Source: Colocasia esculenta
Taxonomy: Eukaryota; Streptophyta; Magnoliopsida; Alismatales; Araceae
Assembly (NCBI GenBank): GCA_014218235.1
Contig: CM024755.1
Location: forward strand, 95,584,948 to 95,648,947
DNA length: 64,000 bases
Direction: 5' to 3'
Of the stretch, positions 1 to 12,711 are shown piece by piece (the stretch's first letter is position 1; each line of letters starts with the position of its first letter). The position numbers were made by a program, and so were the translations under genes. Under the pieces are notes generated by a model that ran no database searches, was not told the DNA's origin, and saw only the letters and a list, made by a program, of their open reading frames with translations.

Positions 1-553
1 CATTCAACACGACACTATTTCCCAGTACAGATGGAATGCCAGTAATTATTATTCCCGTCATTGGGGCTAGACTGGAGCCCTTGGACACTCGTCGTGCCCG
101 ATCAGCATCTCATGATTTTCAAATGTAGATACCCACTGTCATTCATGGCTAATAACATGAGTTTCAAGAAGTATACAATGCAATATCATGTTCATGATGA
201 TTTCAAAGAACAAGTCATGTGAACATGATTTCATGATAACAATAGTCAAGAGAGAATTTCGGCAGCATAGTGGCCCTATTTACACTTTAGTTCAATTCAT
301 TCATTAATAGCTTGAGTCCATGATTATAAATCCACACTCACGAGAATGAGACGAGAGAGGAAGTGCACGCTATCTTCAGGGAACTTCAATGGTACAACCA
401 CCTCGATCTCCATGAGGGAATCCACAGAGTACGAAGATTTATGGAGGTCTTAGAGGAGATGTCACTAGTTTGCCGATACGGAATGACCGGCTGAGAGTTT
501 CCAATCCCCCAAGAAGGGATGCCTATTTGTGCAAGAGTGTATTGTAGAACGTG
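1..553 (-). repeat. Gypsy 3' LTR, outer part
   Basis: Nearly collinear with 21871-22445 in the 5' LTR, with scattered substitutions and small indels. The match stops at 553, where a poly-T run (the LINE tail read on the plus strand) begins. No coding sequence. Confidence 0.85.
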
Positions 554-739
554 TTTTTTTTAAATATAGCCGATCCAAAATGATAAGGTAGGGGCACTCT
601 CACAATGTGAGAGGGCCACTACGATCACCGAACGGCTAGAGATTTTGTATTAAGTAATAAGGGGAAGGGAATACAAAAAGGAAGAGGGGGGGGGGGGCTA
701 GGGCCTAATGGAGGGGTATCCCACCTTGTCAAGATGGTA

Positions 740-1237
740 GGGGCCCTTTACAATAGTGGGGAGATCGGCCCAACAGTCCCAAGTAGTACAAAGTTGGGTG
801 GAGCATCCATAGCCGGCTAGTGTGTGAGCCACTAGATTGGCTTCACGTGGTACATGTTTGATCTTGTCTTTGATTTTCTAAGTAGTGGCAGCCACCTCAT
901 GAAGAATACAAGATAGTTCCCATGGGCAAGGAAGTTGTCCAATGACAATTTGCACTAAGAGCATAGAATCGGTTTCCACTAGTATCTCCATGACACCCTT
1001 GGTGTAGCAGATCATGAGACCATCACTGAGTGCAAGAGCTTTTGCGGCAAGCCTAGATCAAATCCCTTGATAGGTCTTGGAAAAAGCAAAGGAGATAGAG
1101 CCCTTGTGGTTGTGGATGATGCCCCCACCTCCTGCATGACCCGAAGTTACCTTGAAAGCTCCATCAACATTTAATTTTAATCTCCCTGGTGGAGGGTGCA
1201 GCCACCCGACCATGGAAGTGGCGGAGATGGCTGTGAT
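740..1237 (-). pseudogene. LINE ORF2 C-terminal RNase H domain
   Basis: The minus frame from 1237 encodes a plant LINE RNase H (RVT_3-type). Visible marks are a proline-rich lead, LKLNVDGAFK with the first catalytic Asp, a GGGG turn, and after one stop near 1058 an ALALSDG helix, an ETDS motif and REANLVAHTLAGYG at the end. It is the 3' continuation of the coding piece at 5561-5773; the two were separated by the solo LTR at 1238-5555. Its homologue at 31864-32331 is still open. In the AKALAL segment the usual catalytic Glu appears as Lys, which would weaken the active site even without the stop. Confidence 0.8.
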
Positions 1238-4200
1238 TGTAACGACCATCTTCATACCGGTACGATTATACCAATCCCCATCGGTATAAAGGGCGTCGTC
1301 ACAGTGGGACATGTACCCAACACTAGTCGATAGGTTGATATGTACTTGGATAGCAATAGAGTACAGCGGAATAAAATAAATAACTCAATTTTTAACCCAT
1401 TACCAACACACATTCCACAATCTAAATAAAGAAATAGAAAGACAATGTCCACATTAATACAAGATAAAAGAACTACATTGTCCAAATATTGTCCATACAA
1501 TATTTGTTTTCATGATATGAGAAAAAGAAAAGTACAACTAGTCGCAGCTCCACAAAACAGTCTTCTGATTGGCGATCCTCACTAAGCTTCCTTCTAGTGC
1601 ATAATACTAGTCAACCTGTACGCCGAAGCAAGGGTGAGTCCAAAGACTCAGCAAGCAAACCAAAGACTTAAACTTAAACATGTCACACTCACAATAAGGC
1701 ATTAACATTAAAGAGATGCACACTATCATCAAATCACGAAGGTACTCATGGTCCTTACTCTTAACTAGCAATACGTATTATATTCACATGAGCATGCTTT
1801 AGTCTATCATATTTCTATTCTAAATCATGAGCATTACATCATACACATGTACATATTTCATACACCTAACATGTAGCATGGTTCGTCCACACATTATTTC
1901 ATTCCATAGATATCTCTACTACTAAAGCATAAAATTGAGCATAAGGAAAAAGAACAAGCTAGCACGATGACTACTTTCTTTTCACATGCCCTTTTCGTAT
2001 TTATTTATACAATTTACTTTCTGTTTTAACATAATAAAATCACATGCACATAGTTTCACATTTTATAGCATGACTTGAAGGTTAAAACATGGTGAAACCA
2101 TTTAGCAATCCATAAGCACTTAAGTATGAAGCTTTTATACTAATTGAGCCTTTCAACTAGCATGGAATCCAAATATTATTCATGCATTTACCATGTTCAT
2201 AATCACACTTTATTTGGTTCTTGTATGCATTTCATTCAATTACATGGATCCATAATTATTCACATATTATCTTATCCTTAGGTAAGCCTACATGTTCATA
2301 GTTTGTGTTGCATAAATAATCATGGTTGTCTAAGTTTACTCACATACACCATTACATGATGAATGTTAAACTACATGATATGATACTAAGCATGGCATTT
2401 CGATTGAGATATTAACATATGGAAAACATAAACATGGCATGCTAGTAAACTAGTTTTCACATGCAAGCACACTACCACTTCATACACTTTAAGGTTGCTG
2501 TTATAACATTATTTCACATTAACATATCATGGATCACAATTTCACAATCTAACACATTGGTTTCTCATGTTTGCACAATTTCTCATTTGCATTTACTCTC
2601 CCTCACGTCTCATTTCACATAATTATCATATCGTTTACTCTTGTTTTTCTTATCACATATCATATCATTTGCACTTACCATGTGCCACATTCACATATCA
2701 TTTCACACTTTATTCATATTTCATTGCTTAAACAAATTGCCATGACACATAGTCCTAACTACCAGTAGAGGGCACTAACAAATATCTCATTCTCATAACT
2801 CTTTCACAACGCATAACACATAACACAACTCATAATCACATACCCACCACCTAGGCAATACAGTGGTGAATCTTGGTAACTGCGCAGACCAGGAGAAGCC
2901 CTCTCCACCCTATCCAGTGGTACTTGTCCATCTCCGGGATTTCCCTAATACCTTTAGGACGAACTTTTCATACATAGAGCTTTCCATAGGGACTTTTCTA
3001 TGTACAGCTCTCGAGGCCCCTAGGGTAGAAGTGTCATTTTGGTCCAATTATTACACATTACACTTGCTTTATCACATTTTCACACATTATTCACATGTTT
3101 TACTTATTCTGTTGAATCATTTTATATGTTACATCCATAAATTCCGCATGTCTCGGTTAACCCTAACATGGTACTACTGTTAACAGAAATCAAACATTCA
3201 GTACCTCACACTAATCAGGTTGAAACATACATAATCAACCATGTTCATATTAGCATGTGTTGAACACTCGTTTTCGCATGGAAATTTTATAGAGCACTCT
3301 ACAGTTATCCAAATAATATGAGAATTTAACCACAAACTAATTTCAAGTTTATGATCACACATGCAAATTTTCATATTTTTCTGAATCATATTACATTTAC
3401 AGAAATTAAAACAGTCAATCTCATGCCATTTATAATTCAATTTATCATGGAACATAATGTGAATGTTCGATTCGACCATTCACAAGTCTGTACCTATCAT
3501 TCATAATGTCACAAAAATTTTCCCCGAAATTTTTGCACAACATGCAAATTTTTCGAAGTTTTAAACCAATCTAGGCATGCTCGCTATTTTCTAATACAGA
3601 AATTATAACAAGTTTCATATTCATGGGAAAATTCCCAAATTTTTGGGACATGGACTGACGCATATACACATGGTATAGAAAAATCTAGGGCATTTAATTC
3701 CTCAGGAATCACGTAGACAGTAGGTGAACATGCATAATCCATTTTCCCCCAACATGTATTTCAATAAATCTAATAATTTATGCCATCCACAGAAAAACAC
3801 AGAAATTTCCCACACACATCACATTAGCTATTTTACATAACATATAAAAATTACACTATATCCTCATGCGTCAAAGTCCGGAAAAATAATTACTTAAGGC
3901 AGAACAGTTCACTGTTCTGCACTGAAGAACTTGGCGGCAGTGTCTGGCCGTTCAAGGGGTTGGACGGCAAGATCGCTGAACACCCACTGGAGATCTTGGC
4001 GTCAAGGCATTGACGCCAAGTTCCTGTCTGTGCAAGACACAGACCGAGCTCCAGGGATTTGGTGAATGTGGGGTTCCAGGACTCGAGGAAAAATCCGTAA
4101 AAATACTAAGACTCAAGGGGACATGTATAGGATCAAGATCTAGGTTTACTTGCCTTTCTAAAAATTCTACAAAGATCGGAATATGTTGATGAAGCCCTTC

Positions 4201-5555
4201 TCGGTCTTGCCAAAAGGTGCTCAGAAACCCCTTCGATCCTCTTCCCCTGTCGATGTAGATGGCACCTCGGGGTTGGGATCTCTTCTTGGATGCATGGGCT
4301 ATCCTCAAGACATTGTAACTCCTTGGTTTGCACCTCCAGTCGACGGATCAAAGGCCACCAACTTCAGGTTTTCTCTAGTTCTCCCATAGCTAGGGTTTTC
4401 TTCTCTCCTCTTTGCAAAGAGCCAAAGAGAGCTCTTGGGGTTGCAAGGAGTGGTTGGTTTATAGGAGAGAGGCCTCTCCTTTCACGCAGATGGTGATGTG
4501 AGGGCTTCACAGCCGTTGGGGACAGCTCCCCAATGGCTGGGGTTGCTTGTCCCCGGAATTTCGGGTCTGCTGCGCATGCAGGTCAAAGAGGTAAACGTCC
4601 ACCTATATGGACGGCTACTTAAGGCTTGGCGTCCATCGATATGGACGCCGACACCTCATGGGCGTCCATCCATGTTGACGCCGATTGGCCCTTCGGTCAA
4701 AACTTAAAATCATGCAGAAACCATACTTAATCCATACATACATGTGCATGAAACCTATGTAGTATAGTGTATACACCACTACACCATGTAAACATCCAAT
4801 ATTTACTAATAATCCTACACATACATACATAGGTACATCAAGATAATAATACGTACATAAATATCTACATACACATACAATGTACATATATATATATATA
4901 CACACAACATGACTCAACACACAAAGAACTGTATTTACACTACATATATACATACAATGTATAGGGTGTAACATGTATATTACTACACCATGCAATCAAT
5001 AACATTTATACCTAGGCATACACAAGCATACATAAATACACTAAGATAAGATGTACGTAGATATCTACCTATGCGTACATGATGTTTTACATAAGCGTGA
5101 CTCAACACACGGCAAAATAAAATGACAAGAATTGCAAGGGCTTCGCAAATCATTAGGAGGTGATATGAATTAAGTTAGCTAGGAATAATCTATTCCACAA
5201 AATAGTTCTTGCATGCACACACCTGATTTGACATATAATATATATATAGTATACACACACGGTGTAGCATACTTATGTACATCAGGCATGAAATAGATAG
5301 ATACCACATGCACACCGGTAACTAGATTAAACTTGCACAACATTACTTAAGTATTATATGCATGGGATGCTTAATACACACAATATGCACAATTTAGCTA
5401 ATTGCCTATTCTCACCTAAATATCATAAAAATACATGCATGTTATTCATGAGGAATATAGAATTACAATACACGCTACTAAATACACCTACCATACTTGC
5501 AACAATCAAATGCACATGCACAAATTATAAATGAATAAAATTTCAGAGCATAACA
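1238..5555 (-). mobile_element. Solo LTR, family A, minus orientation (4.3 kb)
   Basis: Starts TGTAACGACC and ends CATAACA, so both ends follow the TG...CA rule, and it is flanked by an exact 5 bp TSD GTGAT (1233-1237 and 5556-5560). It interrupts the LINE RNase H region. In reverse complement it aligns with 5779-9029 in blocks: ends 1238/9029, 2849/8133, 4090/6630 and 4650/6090. It is about 1.5 kb longer than that copy, with extra AT-rich sequence around 1330-2700 and 4700-5500. No gag, pol, PBS or PPT lies inside, so it is a recombination product rather than a complete element. The reading frames within it are not supported as genes. Confidence 0.88.
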
Positions 5556-5560
5556 GTGAT

Positions 5561-5773
5561 AGTTTCTGAAATTTATAAGCTATGTTAATAGCCTGGATAG
5601 AAAGCATGCTTTTGTTTAGAATGTGCTTGGCAGACATATTTTGTCCTTGGAATCTTGCCTGGTTCCTAGCACACCAGATATCTCAAATAACAGACATAAA
5701 GGTGCACTGTGCTAGTCGATCAACTATGCTAGAGAGTTTCAGGTTTGATAAGAAGAAATTTAGACCATCAGCC
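5561..5773 (-). pseudogene. LINE ORF2 fragment between two solo LTRs
   Basis: The minus frame reads a linker typical of plant LINEs between zf-RVT and RNase H, including DIWCARNQARFQGQ. The same linker is present uninterrupted in the second LINE around 32400-32540. It joins the coding sequence ending at 9035 to that starting at 1237. This fragment shows that the two flanking LTRs are separate insertions and not the arms of one element. One in-frame stop precedes the DIWC motif. Confidence 0.85.
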
Positions 5774-7615
5774 ATAGTTGTAAGGCCCTCGAACTTTATT
5801 CCTTTTACTTGAACCTTGTTCATATTAAGTTTGTATATATGTATATAATATTGTTGTAAGTAGCATGTTTATTCTATTACTTATGTGCATACATGCTTAA
5901 TTCTGTACATATTGTCTTTATTTAATGTTGTACATATTATATTTAAATAATGTTATACATAGTGTATGTACATATTATGTGTATGTGTGTTTATTGAATT
6001 TTTCTGTTTTCTGCCGAATGTCCAATTAACGTCAATATCCCTTGATGTTGAGAGCAGGTTGACGACAACCAGTGTGCCGTTGGCTCAAAGTCGGCGTCCA
6101 TATCGATGGACGTTTATCTCCTATAAATGGTAACAAAGTGGCCGTCTACTTCTCCATTTTTGCTGCGATTCTAGATCTGGAAACGGCTGCATTTTCCTCG
6201 GTTCTGGATTTGGAAACTACTCTCCAATGGTAGGATTCCAACCTATGCATTACCCTAAACCATTGGCCCTATAAAATACCTAGCTTGCACTCAGATTAGG
6301 TCTTTTGGACTCTTGAGAAAACTAGGGCTTTTTGTGAGAAACACCTAAACTTTGGAGAGATTAATCTTGCGATTCTGTGCGTCTTCCGGCGATCTTCATC
6401 GACTGGGAGGTGCACCTAGCATTGAAGAAGCTTCCTCGACCCCGGTGATCGATCTACATCGACAGAAAGACCGGATCTGGGAGGAGGATTTGGGCATCTT
6501 CTTGGCTTGGCTAAGGAGAGCCTCAGTGGGAAAATTAAACCATTTGACAATTTTTCAAAGGCAAGTAATTGCGGGATTTCATCCCTGCACATGTCCTTTA
6601 GGTCCTAGGATTTTTGTGGATTTTTCCTCGTGTCCTGGAACCCCAAATTCGTCAAGTTATGTGCGGTCTCTCTGTACTTTCTATAGACAGGAACTTGACG
6701 GCAAGCTTGCTACCGTCATGATCCTGAGTTGGCAGCAACATCGTGTGTCGTTAACCCTAGTTGGCGGCAACCCCTTTGCCGCCAAGTTCTTCAGGTTTTT
6801 CAGAACAGATGTTTTGATCTCTGTGTGATGATTTTTGATCTTCTGGTTGTCTGTTCATGCTATAAATTTTATGGTTGGTCATGTACAATCAGTAGGTCAT
6901 ATCTTGAGGATTTATCAATTTTTCGGGCATGATAGAAATTAGGGTAACTTTTGTAATCGGGAAATAAGCATGATCTACTTGTGTTAATTCTAAACAAATT
7001 GAGTCGTTACAAGTTAGGGTTTCAGAATTTTATGTGATCTTAGGAAGACTGTTTCCAGGTTTAGGAACTGTTAGAACTAACTGTATTGAGGTGAACCATG
7101 TTTTACTGTAATTCTTGATAAATCTGCATGATATATGTTTTAATTATTAAAATTAATTTACTGTTCTAAAAAATATGAAAATTTAGGTATGTGATATATA
7201 ACCTACGTGATACTTGTGATAAAAATTTCATGTTGTTTTGACAATAGTAGGTATTGTTATTAGTTTAATAAGGGTAATTGACCATGATGAACATGTTTAA
7301 CTTTGATCATGTGAAATTCAGTGTTTAGCAACATGATTAGGGCTTTGTTGTGATTAATTATCATTATGAAACAGCATGGTTTTGTTCTGTAACTGATCTA
7401 TGAATATATGTTAAGTACATGTAAATTAGTTAAAGAGTGTATGTAAGTAAATGAAGCATGTGATAAAATGTGAAAATGTGTAAAATTGTGCCGATATTGA
7501 CACTGCTACCATAGAGGGCTGTGGAGCCGTACTATAGTAAAGTCCCTATGGGAAGACTCAATGTGTTGTGATATCCTATGGGCATTAGGATGAAATCCTG
7601 GAGGTGGACAACTAC

Positions 7616-8054
7616 TAGGGGTGTTCACTATATGGTCCAAACCGAAAAACCGAACCGAACTGACCGGTTCGGTTCGGTTCGATTTGGTTTCAGGTTGGGA
7701 AACCGAAATGAACCGAATATATATATATAATTATATAAATAATGTAATTAAACAAAAAAGTGCCGCCAGCGCAGTGGTGAAGCGTTCCCTGGCATGGCGC
7801 GAGCGGGATGGCGTGAGTTCAAAACTCGCTGCCGCCCTCAAAACTTGACTTTTTGCCTATTTTCCCCCAGAAAATGTCAAAATTCGCCCACAAAATGCCG
7901 AAAAAATGCCAGAATTCGCCCACAAAGCACCAGCTGAGCCTGAGTTCGGTTTGAACCGAACCGAACCGGTTCGGTTCGGTTCGGTTCAATAAAGGGAATC
8001 GGTTCGGTTCGGTTTCGCCAAAAATTGGGGAAACCGAACCGATGTACACCCCTA
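7616..8054. mobile_element. hAT-type MITE, 439 bp
   Basis: Terminal inverted repeats TAGGGGTG...CACCCCTA and an exact 8 bp TSD ACAACTAC (7608-7615 and 8055-8062) are hallmarks of hAT transposition. The interior has AACCG/CGGTT runs at both ends that can fold back, common in plant hAT MITEs, and no transposase. The homologous place in the other family-A LTR (near 2918-2930) is an empty site, which independently confirms the insertion. It moved only if a hAT transposase was supplied elsewhere. Confidence 0.95.
7760..7840 (+). other. tRNA-like pol III promoter boxes inside the hAT MITE
   Basis: CAGCGCAGTGG at 7767-7777 matches the A-box consensus at 10 of 11 positions. GTTCAAAAC at 7817-7825 matches the B-box consensus GWTCRANNC completely. 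The 39 bp spacing is in the tRNA/SINE range. I see no complete cloverleaf, so this is a SINE-head-like segment and not a tRNA gene. Whether it is transcribed is unknown. Confidence 0.5.
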
Positions 8055-9034
8055 ACAACTACCACTGGTTGGGTGGAGAGGGCTTCTCCCGGTTCTACAT
8101 AGTTAACCAAGATTCATCACTGTGTTGCCTAGGTGACGGGTATGTGTATGTGATGTGTGTCCTTCTTATGGTGGTTCAGACTATGTGTCATGACAAATTA
8201 ATTGTGAAATGTGAAAATGTGACAATGTGAATATGTGTGAAAATGTGCAAATATGAAAAGTGAACATGTGAAAGTATAATGTGAATATGTTAGCATGTGA
8301 AAAGATGTGAATTCATGAAAATGTGTTTTATTTGTATTAAAATAGCAAGCTAAACATGTGAATAAATGTTAGAGTAACATGTGAAAATGATTAGATATCA
8401 TGCTAGGTGTGTTATTGACCTTGTACATATTCTATGTTCTAAATTGGTAGAATTGTGTAATGATATGAATAGAATTTGAACTATGAATCATGTTACATGT
8501 ATGTGTAGGTTGTTTATGATTTTTCTAAATTATTATAAGCATGTGCCATGTATTCTTTCTTTTTGTTAAAAGATAGCTTGTGTATGTGATATGTGTAAGG
8601 GTGTATCTTTGGATTGCTTGCTGGGTCTTTTAGAAGACTCATAATTGCTTCGGCATACAGGTGAGGCAGGTGTCCCCGCTCTCGAGGAGGGCATAGTGAG
8701 GAGTGACTCCGAGCACGAGGAGTAGCTTCACTTGTGGACTTTACTACCTAGTTCCCTTTTCTTGCATAGTATGTAATCAAATGTGAGGGACAATGTACTT
8801 TATTTGGAGTTGTACTAAGATGGACATTGTTATTTCTTTTACTGCTATATAGACTGTGGATTATGTGATGATGATGGAATGAAAATAATTATTTATATCC
8901 GCTGTAATTTTTTGATATTTGTGTACATCTCAATCTATTGTAAGTGTTGGGTAAATGTCCCACTGTGACGACATCGTTTGTACCAACGTGGATTGGTATA
9001 ATCGTACCGATATAAGGAGGGTCGTTACAATAGT

Positions 9035-12000
9035 GATAGCTGCCAGATTATTAAACCGCAGAAGAGAGAACAGATCTGTCCATATTTGGTTGGTAGTTTC
9101 ACTTATGAAAAATAAATGCAGGGCACTCTCCTCATGTGGATTTAAGCAGCAAGAGTATTTTGAACATAAAGGGACACCCTTAGTTTTGATTGTTTCATCC
9201 AATGGGGTGCAATTTAAGATCAGCCTCCATGTTAGAACTGACCATTTGATGGGGATATAAGAAGACCATATGACACTCCAATTGTAGGATAAATTTGGTT
9301 GCATAAATTTTTGGACAGATTTTGTTGAGAATGTACCATTGATAGTAGGGCACCAAATCCATGTGTCCTTGGTGTCATTCATAGATAAGTGTTGAGCTAA
9401 TAAGTTCCTGGGGCGATACCTGACCGCGGACTGGAGATGGGGGCTGTTTGGATCACTGAAATCTTGCTGGATGGAGCAGTGATTATCATGTATATTCTTC
9501 CAGACATCTTTAGGAATATAAGCCTTTAGTGGTTTAGTCCCTGTCTAGATATCAAACCAGAAGAAGGCCTCAGAGTTGTCCTTTGAAGGTATAATCCTGT
9601 GGTTACCATAAATGATTTTTGCTGCCTGCTGCCAAAGCCTCTTGTCCATGGCTATCATGAATGGGAAAGTAGCCTCACAATAATGACAGTTGAAGAGGTG
9701 CTTTCCTCTGAAAAATCTAGCCCATAGAGAGTCAGTGGATAAGGTCATCCATAGCATCTTAGTTCTGAAAGCTATCTACATGTGGTGTAGGTTAAGAACA
9801 CCCAAACCCCAGAATTCTTTGGTTGGGAGATGGATTTCCAGCTCCTCCAGTGCCTCTTCGGGCCTTCATAGGAACCCCAAAAAAAATTTCTATAATTATG
9901 TGGAAAGCTCTCATATCAGTGACCGGGATGGATAAGGCAGACATGGTATAAATGGGAAGAGCAGAAAGGATGTGCTGGATCAGAATTAATTTTCCCCTAG
10001 TGGATAAGAGATCAGATTCCAGCCCTGCATCTTGCTAGCAGTCTTGGAGATAATGTTTGCAAAATGGATGGGTTTCTGTCGGCCAGGATTGATGGAGACT
10101 CCAAGATATTTAAGTGGTAGCTTGGTTCTGATGAAGCCTGTAGTGTTGCTGATTTTTTGGATCAGATTTGCAGGTGCTTCTTTAGGAACATAATAAGAAC
10201 TCTTGTGCTTGTTGATTAACTGACCCGAAGCCTCTTCATAACTCTTTAGAAAGGCCATCAATCTTGTAAGATGTCTGATAGAAGCATTCGAGAATATGAG
10301 TGTGTCATCAGCAAAAAGAATGTGTGAGATTCCAGGACATCGAGCTTTTGTTTGATACCACCCCCCACTGCTGTGATGGAACAGGTTTGAGAGGCCACGG
10401 CTAAGGGCTTCTTCAGCAAGGATAAAAAGTGCAGGTGCCACCGGGTTCTCTTGCCTTATGCCTCTAGAAGATTTGAAGTAACCATGGACTTTTCCATTTA
10501 AGAGGATAGAGAACCAGCAATTAGAAAGCAAATGCTCAATGATGGATATTGCCAGGATAGAGAAACCAAACCTTTTGAGGACAACATATAAAAAATCCCA
10601 TTCCATTCTATCATATGCCTTGGCCATGTCCAGTTTGAGAATCAAATTCCCCCCCTGCATTTTCTTCCAAGGTGTTGCAGCATCTCTTTGGCCTAAAGGA
10701 TATTTTCAGCAATGTTTCTTCCTTTGATAAAGGCTCCTTGCTCCTCAGAAATCAGTGATGGTAGTAAGCTGCCAATTCTGTCCGATATAACTCTGGAAAT
10801 GATCTTGTAAAAAAAATTTGACAAGCTTATGGGCCAAAATTCAGAACAGTTTTTAGGTTTTTCAACCTTAGGAATAAGAGTGATTAAGGAAGAGGTAAAT
10901 ACAGTAGGGAGGTTGTGACCACAGAAATAGGCTTGAACCGCACTAGTAACATCCATGTGAATAAAATCCCAGCACTCATGAAAGAAGTGACCAGAAAAAC
11001 CATCTGGGCATGGGGCACTGTCTGGGTTCATACTAAAAACCACCTGTTTGATTTCAGCTTCTGTAGGAACAACACATAACATCTCATTGTCACTGTCATG
11101 AAGCAAGGTTCGGATGTGCTCTATAATTTCTGGTTTTACCTTGTGTGGACCTGAAGTGAAAGCAGTAGAAAAATGTTCAACAAACATGGCAGCAATCTCA
11201 TCCTCTCCCTCTACCGTAGAACCATCATCTTTGTACAGGTTGGAGATAAGGGAATGTCTCCTCTGGGATATAGCATATGCATGAAAAAACTTTGTATTCT
11301 TGTCACCATCTTTCAACCATTTAATTCTAGATTTCTGCCTCCATAATTTTCCCTCCTGAGATAATAGATGCTTCAACTTATCTTTGGCCAGCAAATAAGC
11401 ATTGTAATTGTCTTCTGAGGGATCCTCATCATGTATTTGTTGGGCAGTAGCAAAAGAGTCTTCAGCATTTTGTTGTTGGTGGATACATAACCAAAAGTTT
11501 CCTTGTTCCATCTTCTATAGAAAGCCTTCATGTATTTCAGTTTGAGGGCCATGTTTAACATTGGATAGGAGGAGGCAGGAGCCATTCTCCATGCAGTATA
11601 AGAATCAGATCTGAAACTCTCATGAGTGCACCAGTTGTGTTGGAAGGTGAACCTTGATGGGCCCTTGTTGTCCTTCAAACTAGAAATAAGTAAAGGGCTA
11701 TGGCCACTGCAATATCTATCAAAATGTTGAACCTGAACTGACGGACAAGATAGTGCCCATTTAGCATTGAAAAAAAGTCTATCAATCCTTGTCCATATGC
11801 CATTCTGTTTCTGCCCATTGAACCATGTATATTTGTTACCAATATAGCCGGCAACCTCAAGCCCCGTAGCTGAAACACAGGCTTGAAAGTCAATGATTGA
11901 TTTGGAATAAATCCTCTTTCCACCTTTCTTTTCATGCAGGGCCAAATAGCTATTAAAATCCCCACCAATAAGCCATGGATCAGATCATACTATAGAGAAA

Positions 12001-12384
12001 TCTATAAGATAGTCCCAAAGAGTTCTTCTTTCAATAACAGAGTAGCTAGCATGCACCACTGTTAGATAAAAGGTTTTGCTGAGGGTAGAAGATACAGAAA
12101 CTATGATAAACTGGTCATTTGAAGCAGTCCTCAAAATCTGAACATTTTCCTTCCAAAAAATTCAAATACGGGCATGATGATCCACATTTTCTGTACAGTG
12201 GGCCATGTGGAGTTTATTCTTATAATTTTCAATGCAAGAAGTTGACTTTTTTGGTTCTATAATAGCTATAATGGACAACTTGTGTTTTCTCTTCAAAAGT
12301 TTCAATCTACTGATAGATTGAGCATTACCAATGCCCCAGATATTCCAAATTAAGAAATTATGATTTGTGAGCATTGACATCAGA
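9035..12384 (-). pseudogene. LINE ORF2: endonuclease, reverse transcriptase, zf-RVT
   Basis: ORF2 starts near 12380 with an APE-type endonuclease (NFLIWNIWGIGN, then IEPK). The endonuclease C-terminal part (GNKYTWFNGQ, RIDRLFF) lies at 11650-11945. The RT follows: ISLSNFFYKI, EEQGAFIKGRN (10693-11511), then LDMAKAYDRMEWDF, the RQENP block and catalytic FADDTLIF at 9986-10660. The zf-RVT region (CSKYSCCLN, ESALHLFF) is at 9045-9382. Frames shift around 11940, 11450, 10690, 9980 and 9540, so no complete protein is possible. The endonuclease motif normally SDHxP reads SGHSP here. The C-terminal RNase H continues beyond the solo LTRs at 5561-5773 and 740-1237. Confidence 0.88.
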
Positions 12385-12462
12385 TGTGGAGGCTGAGCGG
12401 CACAGGTCCCCTCAGGTGCGAACACCCTCCTCTTTTCTTGGCTGTGAACCTGTGTTTTCTCA

Positions 12463-12711
12463 GCAAAGGCTGCATGGAGTGTGTTTATGTTGTCTCCCTC
12501 TGATGGAGATACTCCAGGTACTGCTCTGATGCTATGTACCACAGAGAGTGATATGACAGTACCTTCATCTATGGTGGTTAGCTTTTTCCAGCAAAGGCTG
12601 CATGGAGTGTGTTTATGTTGTCTCCCTCTGATGGAGATACTCCAGGTACTGCTCTGATGCTATGTACCACAGAGAGTGATATGACAGTACCTTCATCTAT
12701 GGTGGTTAGCT
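12463..12711. repeat. Direct tandem duplication, period 128 bp
   Basis: About 121 bp starting GCAAAGGCTGCATGG at 12463 recurs at 12591 with no difference I can see, separated by TTTTCCA. It lies at the ORF1/ORF2 junction of the LINE. Near identity in an otherwise decayed element suggests a recent duplication or an assembly join. Confidence 0.85.

Larger units (their letters stand above)
5779..9029 (+). mobile_element. Solo LTR, family A, plus orientation
   Basis: Begins TGTAAGGCCC and ends GGTCGTTACA, with an exact 5 bp TSD ATAGT at 5774-5778 and 9030-9034. Net length without the nested MITE is about 2.8 kb. A TATA-like CCTATAAATGG lies near 6120, consistent with plus-strand transcription of the parent element. 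Its partner copy lies at 1238-5555 in the opposite direction. No internal region is attached. Confidence 0.9.

Noticed and set aside
5582..5812. Plus-strand ORF of 76 codons
   Set aside because: It is the shadow of the LINE ORF2 linker on the minus strand and runs into the solo LTR.
7760..7840. A functional tRNA gene
   Set aside because: A and B boxes are visible, but no acceptor stem or anticodon arm pairs convincingly.
1238..9029. A single giant palindromic transposon with ~3-4 kb terminal inverted repeats
   Set aside because: Each arm has its own exact TSD, the arms differ in length by about 1.5 kb, and LINE coding sequence lies between them. Two independent solo LTRs explain all of it.
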